From Thereva unica (lineage: Eukaryota; Arthropoda; Insecta; Diptera; Therevidae), in assembly GCA_949987705.1 (NCBI GenBank), contig OX465284.1:70789470-70853469 (forward strand): DNA of 64,000 nucleotides, in the 5' to 3' direction. The notes beneath the pieces were generated by a model. It was not told the DNA's origin and searched no databases. It saw only the letters and a program-made list of their open reading frames with translations. Shown here in pieces: positions 1 through 11,154 of the stretch. Made by a program: the position numbers and the translations under genes. Within the stretch, counting starts at the first letter, position 1; each line of letters starts with the position of its first letter.

Positions 1-3000
1 GTACGCCCACAATCGAATTTGAAGCATAAACTTTAAACAAAATTTTTTTTTACAATTTTTGCCATTTTGCGACCCCAAAATCGTTTAGGATTCGATTTTC
101 TTAACGGTGTTATTTTGGAACACCCCCCCCCCGCGTTTTGAATGGACTATATAGATTCATATAATTTAAGAGTGGTGCATCATAGTGCGCTCTTGGGAGT
201 TCAATTCTACACTGTCCGTAACTGTCCCCTTGCCTGTATTCTTTTCTACAGATTGTTGTTTATACAACAGTGGGGCCTTCATCGGGCCGTACCTGCCGAC
301 CTGGCCTGCCAGCGGCCTGTAAGTAAATGGGTACCTTTAGTGGGCCATGTTTTACTTAATTTCACCCAGTTTTCTACCAAATTTACCCTGTTTTTTCTTC
401 ACCCCCCCTAAACGCCTAACGTAATTTATGGACGACCCCTTAAGTGACTAATGTAAGGCGGCTGGAAGCAGAGCCTTCAAGATGCCCGAGTCATACAAAG
501 CCTTGGAAGAAGAAGAGGAACGTGAAAGGTGGCCCCAGTTTCTTTTGAAGAAGAAATTGGCTTTAACTAAAATGTTTAAATAGAAGTCCAACGAGTGATA
601 AAGCAAAAATCATAGGAAACCGTAGTTAAAAATCGGAGCTGGAGGCTTCTGATTGTTTGTATGTTGGAACTACCACTATAAGGGTATTGTACTTTTCAGT
701 GAATTGTAGGTATTTTCTTAAAACGATTTCCAAGTTGATAAAACTCTTTCCGCTGTTTAGGTGCAGTTAATATTACATTATTGAAAAGACACCCACTGAC
801 TACGTCCTACAAAGACAAATCAAACATCCCCTTGAATGAAAAATACCGTTAAATCACTTTAACATAAAAAACCACTCTAGATCCTAGATCCACACAAAAT
901 CTCTCTTCCTCAACTTTCATCGAAAATGTAAACTCATAACATACAACTTCCAGCATTTAAAAACAATCTTTTTCCATTTAATTGATTTGTCTGCTTCCTT
1001 AAGCCATCAATAACATGTTCAACAATTAAGAAGACTTACCCGAGGCGGAATTTTATAAATAATCGTACGGAGCCTTCGCATATGCTCATCTGAAGTAGAG
1101 TGGGTTAAATTTATCCCTTATCCTAAGGCCTAGTCGATAAAGAACCACAACTCTAATGGGTTTGCATGATAAATCCCCAGAAATTTGTAAACACGTTTTC
1201 AATTAGACTTCAACCGTCATATAACCAAGGGCTTTGAGTGCCGCATGGGGCCCCCATATCGTGGTCTTCTCCGTCTGTGCTAAAGTATATCGCACCTTCT
1301 CAGAAAGGCATCAGTTTGCACTAGGATTATTTAAGAGTATCTAATCCTTTGGGGCATGTGCAATGAGATATCTGCACATGATTAATCACAACATAAACAA
1401 AAGTTAATGATGCACTCGGTCATAACTGTGGGCATAAGCCTTGTAGAGCTATGAAATTGGAGAGAGCGAGCACAGCGGAAACGTGGGCATATGTGGAAGC
1501 AAATATGGCAAGTTGCTTGTTTTAAATGATGAATATCGAAGTGATTATTAGTAATTTTATCTGGGACTTCGTTGCATGTTTGAATGAGTAAACACAAGCA
1601 CTCATGAAGTTCGTAGAAAAGGGTGCTCACAACACTCCTTCCTACTGATTGAATTGAGATCCCAGATGAATGGCATGCCGTACTTAAAGTCCCCAGCAGA
1701 ACCCCAGGATTCATAACTAATTAGGTTTCCGATTGATTTGTCACTTCAATTTCGAACTGCACCCCTTCCAAGTGCAGCTCCTGCACTCCCTCTAGGGAAA
1801 TCCACAGCCAAACGTCGAATGCAAAAATCTAGAAGTCAGTCGTCAGTTGAATTAGCATTTTTTGTTAAAGGCAACCACATCCACCCAGCCAGCTACTAAG
1901 TGTCCTATAGTGGGAAGCGCGTCGTTCGCTCAAGGATATACAACCGCAGCAGCTGAGCACAGAGCCGAGAACGTACTAGCATAGTTCTAAGGATACTACC
2001 AACAAGGATGTGTCACACGGAGGAGTATTTTGCCTCGAAGACTTTCTGGTACGAAACTAAAAAGTGTCATCCAATGTGAATTTTAAGCAGTTAAGAAGTC
2101 GTTCCACGGATATGCATTAAGGATTCAGACCTCAGGGTTAACATTCCTTCCTTGGAAGGGGATGAATAAAAAATCTACTCTTAAAAAGGAGTAAGTTTTA
2201 TTTATAAAGTTTCTAAGCATTTTTCTTAAAGGATGGTTTTAATCAAAGAGCTCGTTTTTTTATTAGTTCTTGCGAATGCGGAAGGAGATGTCAGGACGAG
2301 GATTATTTTATGAGTTTTTTATCGAATTTCTTTAAATTTACATGATATATGAGAAATTATTAGATTTTGTCATGGTATGTGATGCCTTGGGAGTTTAAAG
2401 TGGAGTTAGTGGCATGATGTAGAAAAAATAAAATTATTCTTTCTATCTTTTATCTTCGGCGGGGGGGGGGGGGGGGGATCCGCTCCTAGTCTTATATCCT
2501 TCCCATTCCAGAGTGAGTTTCACATCCCTAGTGAGATGTTTCTTAATAGCCTGGCCGGTGGGTCAAGCGATATCAGCGGTTTTTGTAAAATTGGTTCTTG
2601 AATTTGAAAATGAATAGATGACCAGTGGTCATTTACTTTGCCATTTTTTTTGATTAATTGTGAAATTTAAAATTCTCTCCAAGGAATAGTTCATTTCGAT
2701 ACTTCGACCAAGATGAACTTAGCTTCATTGACCCATTGTCATAGCTATCCATACTGCCTTCATTTGCCACATGGGGCCCACGCTATATGAGCCATACCTC
2801 CTTTAAATTTTAGCCGGGTACAAAAGCAATTTAACAATTGAGCCTTGAATTTGTTGTCCACTCTGAATCCTTCACCGCTTGGCCACTAAGCTGATCAGGG
2901 AATATCAAGTGTCGAAGGAGGACTACACCAAAGTCCATGACATTGCTTGGCCAAATCAAGTCATCCCAAACTTTACGCTAGAACGGTTTAGAATATGAGT

Positions 3001-3149
3001 AGTCCTATCTTTTATGATATCTGTTGGAGTTGTCGAAATGTAAGTTAACATCGTTTGTTGGGAAGTAAGAAACAGGTTAAGAAGGGGGTCTACGACAGTC
3101 TCTGTTGGGTGATCTTTATTTTAAATAGATAATCAGACCTCGGTCGGCT
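1..3149. other. Unannotated AT-rich DNA
   Basis: No ORF here has a recognisable domain and the longest open frames (around 90-110 codons) look random. The only compositional feature is a run of 17 G residues, listed separately. I see no RNA gene, terminal inverted repeat or coding remnant. Confidence 0.6.
2461..2477. repeat. Poly(G) homopolymer run (17 G)
   Basis: Seventeen consecutive G residues in otherwise AT-rich sequence. Its length may be affected by sequencing error. Confidence 0.95.
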
Positions 3150-3153
3150 TGGT

Positions 3154-3720
3154 CTAGAGCACTGCTGAGTAAGCCAGCCAATTCACATCATGAATATTGA
3201 AATCTCTAAAAGTTATGATAGTGTAGCTCCTAGAGATTTCTTCTAAAAAAAAATTGTAGGTGAATGAAATTTGGAATGGTGGGAGTTCAGCAATAGGAGA
3301 AGAGGTAACCGATGAGAAATAATTTTTCATATTTTTTTTCTTTACCCTCCATTTTCCGACCAAACGTGAGGTTTTCCAGGAAAAGCTTAAATAACCAATA
3401 ACCGAGAATTTACTTAGCTTTAATTTTGTCCTCTTAACATATTTCCAATTTCGACTTTTTTCCCGAGTTATGGCCGGGAAAGCGTCGGAAAATCCTTTCA
3501 ATCGGATTTTCTCGTGATTTTCACAAAGTACGGCCCGGAACTCATCGGTTACCTCTTCTTCTATTGCTAAACTCCCACCATTCCAAATTTCATCCACCTA
3601 CAATTTTTTTTTGCAGTTTTAGTGATTTTTTTACTCTGAAAACTGTACTATGATCACACTTGGGATGGAAGGATAAGAATCCGGAGATCTGTTCGAAAAT
3701 AGCATCAAATGCTAAATAGT
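3154..3720 (-). pseudogene. CR1/jockey-group LINE endonuclease fragment, split by a foldback MITE
   Basis: Read on the minus strand, two short segments (3720-3640 and 3232-3154) resemble the endonuclease region of the LINE at 43.85-47.33 kb. The first matches the stretch encoding SFDTISEQISGFLSSNPECE. The second matches DFNVHNVNWLTYS, reading here as DFNIHDVNWLAYS, which contains the catalytic DFN motif of APE-type endonucleases. Between them lies a 368-bp inverted-repeat element plus some unmatched bases on each side. Divergence from the later copy is obvious, so this is an older, truncated member of the family with no coding potential. The assignment rests on by-eye matching of about 40 and 60 bases. 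Confidence 0.7.
3245..3612. mobile_element. Foldback/MITE-like element with ~72-bp inverted repeats
   Basis: The ends are long inverted repeats: 3245-3316 and 3541-3612 are near-perfect reverse complements, starting with an A-tract followed by ATTGTAGGTGRATGAAATTT. The interior has no coding capacity. A second, single-ended copy of the same family lies at 26063-26361. The element sits inside an old LINE fragment. I cannot define a target-site duplication because the flanks are A/T runs. Confidence 0.8.
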
Positions 3721-4325
3721 CCAATCAAATTAGAGGTTTGACTGGAAGATAATTCGGAAGTTGCTGAAAATTGGAACAGCCCTTAAAAACATTAATATCC
3801 ATAAGCTGTAGACACTGCCACGCGATTGGACGACTGCAAACTTTTTTATTCAAGGTCAAAGGGTCAAAATATCAGTTTTTTGCAAATATATGCTAAACCG
3901 TACGTCTTATCAGAAAATTGTGTTTACAACGTTTGTAGACTAGGCGATTATCTACAAAAAAATATATTATACATTTTCTCGTAGGAATTGCCATTTCTGA
4001 GATATTGTCGTTTTAATAAGTTAAAATACTCATATTCTATCATTCCCGACTTGTAAAGGTCATCAGAAATTTAATGAATCCTTTGTTGGAGTACGCAATA
4101 TTTTCAGGGGTGATTCCTGGATATATTTGGAGAAAAAAATTGTTCTACAGAGGGCGGCTATCTCCACTATCCACTAAGATACAGGGTGATTAGGGAAAAA
4201 ATTTTGTTTTTTTTTTTAATTTACTGAAATTTGAATAACTCCTAAAGTAATTATCATAAAGTAGCCTAATTAGGCTCATCTTTTAGGTAAATGTGTATTC
4301 TTTTATTTGGTATAAAGCACAGCAA
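3721..4325. other. Unannotated AT-rich DNA
   Basis: No coding remnant, RNA gene or inverted repeat recognised. Several T and A homopolymer runs are present. Confidence 0.5.
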
Positions 4326-4339
4326 CCTGAGTGACTCCG

Positions 4340-5065
4340 TTCAAAAAATATAAGGCTCAAACCAATGTTGAGCAGGTCGAGACATATTTAATCGTAGGAC
4401 GATGCCTCGATGAGATTAAATTATGTGCGAACGAAAAGATCTGGGAGATTAAAGCGTGGCCAGAAAGTGCCGGTCTTACGCTTCGTCCGTAAAAAACTGA
4501 AGTTGTACTGATTAGCAAACGAAGAAAACCAGTATCCGTAAAGATCAAGCTATGGGAACAGATCATTCACCACATGCCATGCCACAACAAAAAGCCTCAG
4601 CTATTTTTGCGACATACGCAAGAATGTTGTCCAACATGCGTGGGCCCTAGATCAAGCCAGTGTGGGCATCAGTAGAAAATGGAGAGCCACATACAAACCA
4701 AGCGTCTTCTGCGCATGCTATGCGTACAGAGGTATGACCAACAATGCGACGTGCGTGATAGCGGGATGATCCCAATAGAAATACTTGGGAAAGAAGGGAC
4801 GCGCGTCTATGACCCAGAATATGTTAGAGGGCCCCCAAAACCGTACCTCGGTCAGATGATGCAATGGCGAGCTCATAAAGGAATGGAAGGAAAGTGAGAC
4901 GAGTCTGTTAAGGGTTAGTGGACCCATGACTTACTCAAACGTAAAGAGATGGGTTACGAGCGGGAGTGAAGAAGTGAGTTATGACCTCACACAGTTCTAC
5001 GCTGGACATAGAAAATATGGGAAATACCTCCATCGTTTCGAGCACGAGGACTCACTCCTTGTGTC
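4340..5065 (+). pseudogene. R1-clade LINE reverse transcriptase C-terminal remnant
   Basis: Fragments in shifting frames read like the C-terminal third of an R1-type ORF2. They include a stretch around AGLTLRP, KTEVVLISKRRKP, then the cysteine-poor post-RT region with RLLRMLCVQRYD, DSGMIPIEILGKEGTRVYD, and finally MTYSNVKRWVTSGSEEVSYD followed by LTQFYAGHRKYGKYLHRFEH, just upstream of where the zinc-knuckle motif normally lies. In R1 elements this order (KTE motif, GMIPI..., LTQFLTGHG..., CCHC) is characteristic. Stops and frameshifts abound, the catalytic RT motifs are absent, and the CCHC is lost. R1 elements normally insert into 28S rDNA; no rDNA is seen here, so this is a dispersed relative or fragment. 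Confidence 0.7.
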
Positions 5066-5080
5066 AGCATGTCTAAGTAT

Positions 5081-5230
5081 ACTATGTGCTACGTATTATG
5101 TACTTTTTACTATGTACTATGAACTATGTACTATGTAGTATTTACTATGTACTATATATTATGTACTATGTACTGTGTGTTATGTTCTATATACTATGCA
5201 TTATGTAGTATGTATGTTGTATTATGAATT
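5081..5230. repeat. Degenerate heptamer-like minisatellite (ACTATGT variants)
   Basis: About 150 bp made of variants of ACTATGT/TACTATGTAC, for example repeated TATGTACTATGTAC with substitutions. It follows directly on the R1-like remnant, so it may have grown from the 3' tail of that LINE. Confidence 0.8.
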
Positions 5231-8200
5231 ATCATATTTTGTATTATTAGATTGTTGTTTTTCTTATTTTATTGTAACAGCAAGTAACAATAAAATAAAC
5301 TTAACCCTTATGATCCTGCAATATTAGGATTGATTTGGAAATATAGACTGGCCATAAAAATTTTCACTTCCAACGTGTGGTCCTTTGCATACCTACTATT
5401 TTTTTACATCGTATATTTTTATCTAAAGCTAATATTTATTCGTGCTAACATCCCTCAATCGAAGCTGTAAATATCCTTAATACCAAAAATATTGACGATG
5501 GAATTACGCAGATAAAAATAAGCAGACTGCAGACAAATACTCGAGGAACAGGAAGACAACCGGTACATAGAGACGCTACGTCACTAATGTATAAGATGAC
5601 GCAATAAACAGTTGACTGGTAACTTAGATAAGAAATGCAAACGGGCATGGCTAGAAAGTCGCTACATACCTGTTGGAAATTTTACTGGAAGCGTCACAAT
5701 TAGAGCTGAAGAGCAAAGTTGGTTGGAGCAAATTTTTGAAGAAGGAGAATCATTTTTATGGAGCCTTAGATTCAGTAAAGATGAAAGTAGCATAAAAAAC
5801 ATAATTTTTCTTCTTTTTAAAATAAGGCATAAAACGAAGAAAAATCTAGCTAATGACTTTGCAGATGCTGATACTTGGTCGGTGTTGTGCCCACTTTCGT
5901 TACTGACCAGAATAACCAAATCAGGCTTTCATAAAACTAGACAATCTGCAATAAGTTTCCTCACCTTCCAAAGTGTGACCAAGAACCAGCGTAGCAAGCA
6001 AAAATGGAAACTGAAATTAAAAAATTGGTCACGCTTCCATTGTCATTCCTCTGCACTTTCGAACATCCATCCACAATTCGCGCCAAAGCTACATCGATGC
6101 ACTTTTGCTGCAATCAAATAGGATTCAACCACGAACGATGTTTGTTGGATTAAAAGCGAATCTGAAATTCGCCACTTACCTGGTTGCACCTTGTTTTATT
6201 GACAGTTCAGTCTGGACGGCGCGGCGGCGGCGGCGGATACCTGTGGACGGGGGTTAACTCACTTTCTGGAATGGCATAATGCCCGCGGTGGTTTCCATTT
6301 TGGTCGGCCGTTGAATGCAGATAAGAGTAAACTGAGATTCGATTAAGTCGATTTATGATTTATTGGGCTTCTTTGGTACGTAATTGCTTTTCCCTGGCGC
6401 AGGCTGATTGGGGTGCCTAGGAAGTTGTTAGACGTCATCGTTGTGGTCCCCGGCCAGGTATATACGGGCGTGAGAACACGCTTCGGATGCTTGATGATTG
6501 CGTAAAATTTTGTTGCAAAAAAATCTTTTCATGTAGGCGGGTTTCTGTGCCGTCGCCGCTGCCGCACTTGGAGGCACTTTTAATGAAAAGTGTCTTTCAT
6601 GGTCTGTCTAACATGTTAGTATACATATGCATGGGTGAAGTGTATTGATATGTGCGCATAGAAACAGTGCACAGTGAATGCAATTATAGTGCCTTGATAG
6701 GCCACGGGGCCGTGGATGTGCAGCCCTATTCTCATAGCCGTCATGCATGGCGAAGATGCAGCAGAACAGTTGCCCTGCGGCCGCGAATTCTAATTTAACC
6801 TTAAATTTGCACGCAGCTCTTCCGATTCGGATTCAGCATCGCAGAAATAACAAAAGCATCCGAGCGAGGCAATAATAAACTTTTCATATTGCCTGTCTGT
6901 CAGTCTGTCTGTGCGTCTTTCATGTTGGCTCTCTTGTTTTTTAATATTCGATAAACGCAATGCTGTTGCTCGAAATTAATAATACAAAAAAACAAGGACG
7001 AGCCAAAGTGGATTTCTCCCACATCGGAATTATCCTCGCTTCCATTTTCCTGGCGGATCTGCCCCTAACTCTAACTCCTTCATTCCCTAGATTTTACGCA
7101 GTCAAGGATATACGTGCACTGGGGCAGATGGGATTTCGGGTGAAACTTGATTCCGCTTCAGTTCTGTGTGACGCGACGCCAGAGAGCACAGTGCATATAG
7201 TATGTGCGGTGGTGGTAACACGCGGTGCGTGATGATGCTTTATGGCCGACGGGCATATTCCTGTGAATAACCAAACAAACCATATTTCAAAACCACGTGA
7301 AATTAATTGCCCATTTAGATATGAAAACAATTTTTAATGAGGCCATTTTTATTGTGTCGAACCCCCGGGCCGAGCACTTCAACGACAGGACTACGCGACG
7401 GTAATGCAGTCCTTGTGCGGGCGGGCACAGCCAGCGAGAGATGTGGCATATTTGTGGCTACAATGTTTTGTGGGTCCACCACGGCTGAAGATTTTGTATG
7501 TGTTTTACGATGATTTTCCAGCACCTTTCGAAAGTAATCATCTAAAAACCTGCGATGGACATAATCAAGTTGTAATAATATTTGTTGTTGTCGTTAATTT
7601 GATCACATTTCCAACCATTGTTGAGGTTCTAAATACGATTTTGTTGAAATATTTCGAATTTCGAAATTTGCGGCATTTTTAAGCGTAATGAAATTTTAGT
7701 TGCGAATTGGGCGATTAGAAAATAGTTATTAAATTTCTATTCCAATTATTATTAGATTCGGGAAAATATCAAAACATTCATTAGCTCTATATTTACGCAA
7801 TAATTTTCAATATAATTTCCCTCCATCACTATGGAGTTTAGACTCTTCATGCAGTTGCTATATCACCAGCTTTCGTTTCCACTGAAAACAAAAACAATCC
7901 TCTGGTGTAGCTCTAAAACTATTTTTGAACAACTATTTTCACCCCTTAGTCAATTTAATTATCTTCATAGCACAACAAATTTTGCTAGCTTCAAAAAATA
8001 AAGTGGTTTTGGCTTTATTATTGTAGGCGGAATACTGTAAATGATGATCCCTGGTTGCTATCAGTGTAGATGTATCTTACATCAATTTTGTATTTAAGGA
8101 ACGATTCGTTATTCTTATTATGAAGATCTATCGGTAAAGAAGTTCAACACTTTATAATTAAATCGACTTGTAAATTTATTGTGTTTTAATTAGTTTATAA

Positions 8201-8284
8201 TATCTACTTTTTATATCGAGAAGTTATTCTCAAAGTTTTTTAGCACAAACTAAACTGTCAAACTTGGAAAATTAATTTTTTTTT
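5231..8284. other. Unannotated DNA with weak unassigned ORFs
   Basis: One open frame of 169 codons (5612-6121, plus) has no family I recognise and no codon pattern that convinces me; I do not call it as a gene. A short GGC-rich triplet run lies near 6217-6236. The part from about 6.2 to 7.3 kb is less AT-rich than its surroundings and has no transposon hallmarks, so it may be single-copy chromosomal DNA. Confidence 0.5.
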
Positions 8285-8395
8285 TCTTACCTAGCCCCAG
8301 TCGACTATCTTTTTGTAACAAGTCTCCTTGGCTAAGTAAAACCGGAAGTAGTAGGACAATGTCCCTACAAGCTCAAATAAATAAATAGGGTTTTC
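8285..8395 (+). mobile_element. Possible LINE 3' tail with AAATA repeats
   Basis: The segment ends CAAGCTCAAATAAATAAATA, a short simple-repeat tail like those ending some CR1/jockey-group LINEs. No coding part is attached. This is a weak call, based only on the tail type. Confidence 0.25.
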
Positions 8396-8529
8396 GAGAT
8401 TTAGAGAAGTTGTATGTAAATATAAGTTAGTAAGTCGAGTTTGGGCTAGGACAGCGAAGAGAACGGACGTGTGCTGTTCCGGTCCCTATTGTTATTTCTA
8501 AGGAACATCCTCAGGCGATTTTAAATAAA

Positions 8530-10240
8530 TTATAAGTAACGAAGCCTCCACTTCATCATTTGATACTATTTCCGAACAGACCTCGGGATTTTCGCCAACT
8601 CTGCCACTATCCGTATCACCACGATCATACAGGCAGGAACGCATTTGTACATTCCCCATTCTACCAAATATGTGAAGCCTAGGTCCAACAGATGGTTTAA
8701 TCGGGAGTGTATGAATGCCATCAAAACTAAAGAAGCCGCCTTCCGAGCGTACAAGAGCTTCCCGAGTGAATCGCTCCGTTTAGAGTACATACAACAAAGA
8801 AATTCTTGTAAAACCGCCATCAAGAAAGTCAAAACCTTATTTGACAACAAATTGAGAAGTAAACTCCTAAATGCAACCTCCGGTAGCAAAAACTTCTGGT
8901 CCTTGGTAAGTTCCATCAAGAAGAATTTCACTGCAACTTCAATCCCTTCCTTTATTCACAATGAGAAGTTAATAACAGACAGAAAATCCAAGGCCAATTT
9001 ATTAGCATCTATGTTCGCTTCGAATTCTTCTTTACTCGAAACTGATGTGTTACCCCCTGTTTCTGAGCGTAACGCCCATTCAATGGACAGGGTTTTTTCA
9101 GGACTCGCGAGGTGTACAGGTGCCTCAAAGAGCTCGATGCCAACAAATCCACTGGACCCGATAATATACCCCCTATCGTCTTAAAACAATGCGCCTCACC
9201 TTTGGCTAAACCTCTGTGCAAATTATTTTCCCTGTCATATTTCTCCGGAGTTTATCCCGACTCTTGGAAACTTGCCCATGTTCAGCCCATACCGAAAAAA
9301 GGTGATTCCAGCCTTCCCTCCAATTACCGCCCAATAGCAATTACTTCTATTCTCTCCAAAACCATGGAGACGATAATCAACAAAAAGCTTATGGTATATC
9401 TAGAATCCAACCTACTCATAAACGACAGACAGTGTGGCTTCCGACAAAAAAGATCCACTGGCGATCTTTTAGTCTGGTGAGTCTAGTCTGGTTGCTCTAG
9501 ATCTCTCCAAGGCTTTCGATAGAGTTTGGCACTCAGCCCTGCTAGCTAAACTCAAAGCTATTGGAGTTGACTCCCTTCTACAGAAGTGGATTGAGAGTTT
9601 CCTTTCTGGCCGTTCAATCAAAGTAGTTATGGATGGCGTCAAATCCGCATCCCAATCGATCTCTGCGGGGGTTCCCCAGGGGTCAATTTTATCACCGGCC
9701 CTATTTCTCTTATTTATAAATGACCTTCTTTCAATCCCCTCCAACCCATTTCTCAGCTTCGCTGACGACGGTACTCTACGTTACTCGTACAGCTTTGATA
9801 CAAGACAGACTCATGCCAGATCCTGTCTTGATGATCGCGAACTAATGTCCAAGTCGATTAATAACGACATTAAACTCATTCTAGAGTGGGGAAAGATGAA
9901 TCGTGTTGAATTCAACTCCGACAAAACCAAGTACTGTCTTATCTCCAAAAAGAAGTTCAACACCTCTCCACCCTTGAGAGTGGATGAAGTTCAACTAATG
10001 GCCGACCCATCCTTACACAATCATCTTAGGCGTGACATTAGCCAAAGACTTGCGATGGAATGACCACTATTCTAAATCGCCAAACAAGCATCCCAGTGCT
10101 TGGGATTTCTTAAGAGGTGCAAGTTCCTCCTCCAGCCATCGGCCCGTGCTGTTATTTATAAATCCTACATTCGACCTCTTCTCGAATATAACTCCCTCGC
10201 TTCGGGCGGCGCCTCAATAACCACCTTGGCATGGTTAGAT
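8530..10240 (+). pseudogene. A1 ORF2, 5' part: end of endonuclease plus reverse transcriptase
   Basis: Recognisable in three frames: linker and RT N-terminus (8645-9184), RT fingers with ANKSTGPDNIPPIVLKQCAS, PIPKKGDSSLPSNYRPIAI and GFRQKRSTGDLL (9112-9480), and the palm with VPQGSILSPALFLLFINDLL and SFADDGTLR (9629-10063). FADD is the catalytic YXDD-type motif. Frameshifts occur near 9110, 9480 and 10030, and a ~43-bp deletion removes the stretch before DLSKAFDRVW. The corresponding frame in copy A2 is continuous apart from one stop. It is non-functional. Confidence 0.92.
10234..10240 (+). repeat. Target-site duplication of element B, left copy (GTTAGAT)
   Basis: GTTAGAT occurs once in the intact LINE A2 (from 46804) and twice here, flanking element B. 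This fixes the insertion boundaries to the base. Confidence 0.85.
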
Positions 10241-10524
10241 GGGGGGAGAACGGCTAACAAAGACCTCGGAAAGTGGTGGCACCCGATTTATCACTTCTGT
10301 CAAGACCCGAGAAAAGTCACTGCAGACGAACATCTAGCAGACCTGTTAGCAAGTCCTAATCCCACCTCCCCGCGGTGCCCCCTGGGGTACTTCTTCGGAA
10401 GGAGCTAACGGGAGACGGGCGAATGGCGAGCTCTCTGCGCCACAAAACAGAGTTTTAAGTCGGTTGGGCTGAGGGTTAGCAACCCGCTCCCATAAAAAAC
10501 ACCATTGCTACGAATCGGCAAACA

Positions 10525-11130
10525 ATGCCTCGGAACCGGATGGACAACACGACGACGACCTTTGCTTTTCGAACAAGGACACGAATCGGATCATGGAATG
10601 TGAGAACACTGCTTGCTGAGGGACGGCTGGATGAAGTCCTCAACGAGATGAATCGATATAAAATCAAGATCATGGGACTTAGCGAGACCAGATGGTCCGA
10701 TGCGGGGGAACATATCTGCCCAAACGGTGAGTCCTTCTTATATTCTGGTAGAAACGAAACTGAAAGCCGTAGGAGTGGCGTTGGCGTAATACTCACCAAA
10801 GAAGCCAGGTCCAGCCTCATTAGCTGGTCACCAGTTTCTGAGAGGATTATTACCGTGCGCCTGCGTACCAGACTAAGAAGTACTACGGTAGTCCAATGCT
10901 ATGCTCCAACTGAAGAGGCAGAAGATGACATCAAGGACGAGTTCTATATGCGACTGAATGAGGTTTTTCGCTCTATTCCAAGGGGAGACATCATTGTTTT
11001 AATGGGTGACTAAAACGCACAGATCGGCCGTGACAACGCCGGCCTTGAACATACAATTGGAAACCAAGGCCTAAGCCAAGTTACCAATGACAATGGTGAG
11101 CTTTTCGTTGACGTTTGTAGTTCCCACCAA
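10525..11130 (+). pseudogene. Element B endonuclease domain, N-terminal part
   Basis: The frame begins near MPRNRMDN and shows the APE-type start IGSWNVRTLLAEGRLDEVLN, then MGLSETRW (catalytic E), and YAPTEEAEDD. It breaks at a TAA directly after MGD, where family members read GDFNA. Past the stop the same frame continues with QIGRDNAGLEH to the point where element C inserted. The SDH motif of this domain lies on the far side of C. Confidence 0.9.
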
Positions 11131-11135
11131 CTCAT
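11131..11135 (+). repeat. Target-site duplication of element C (CTCAT)
   Basis: CTCAT at 11131-11135 recurs at 14399-14403. Joining the two sides restores the element B frame from SSHQL into VGGTYF, which supports these boundaries. Confidence 0.8.
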
Positions 11136-11154
11136 CTTCTTCTTCTTTGATCCG

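Noticed and set aside
3154..3597. 147-codon minus-strand ORF as a gene
   Set aside because: It runs through the inverted-repeat MITE into a LINE endonuclease fragment; the open frame is a fusion of two unrelated pieces.
4340..5065. Evidence for rDNA near an R1-like element
   Set aside because: No 28S-like sequence flanks the fragment, so it is treated as a dispersed remnant.
5612..6121. 169-codon plus-strand ORF as a host gene
   Set aside because: No recognisable domain, no supporting splice or regulatory signal, and an overlapping open frame on the other strand; it may be chance.
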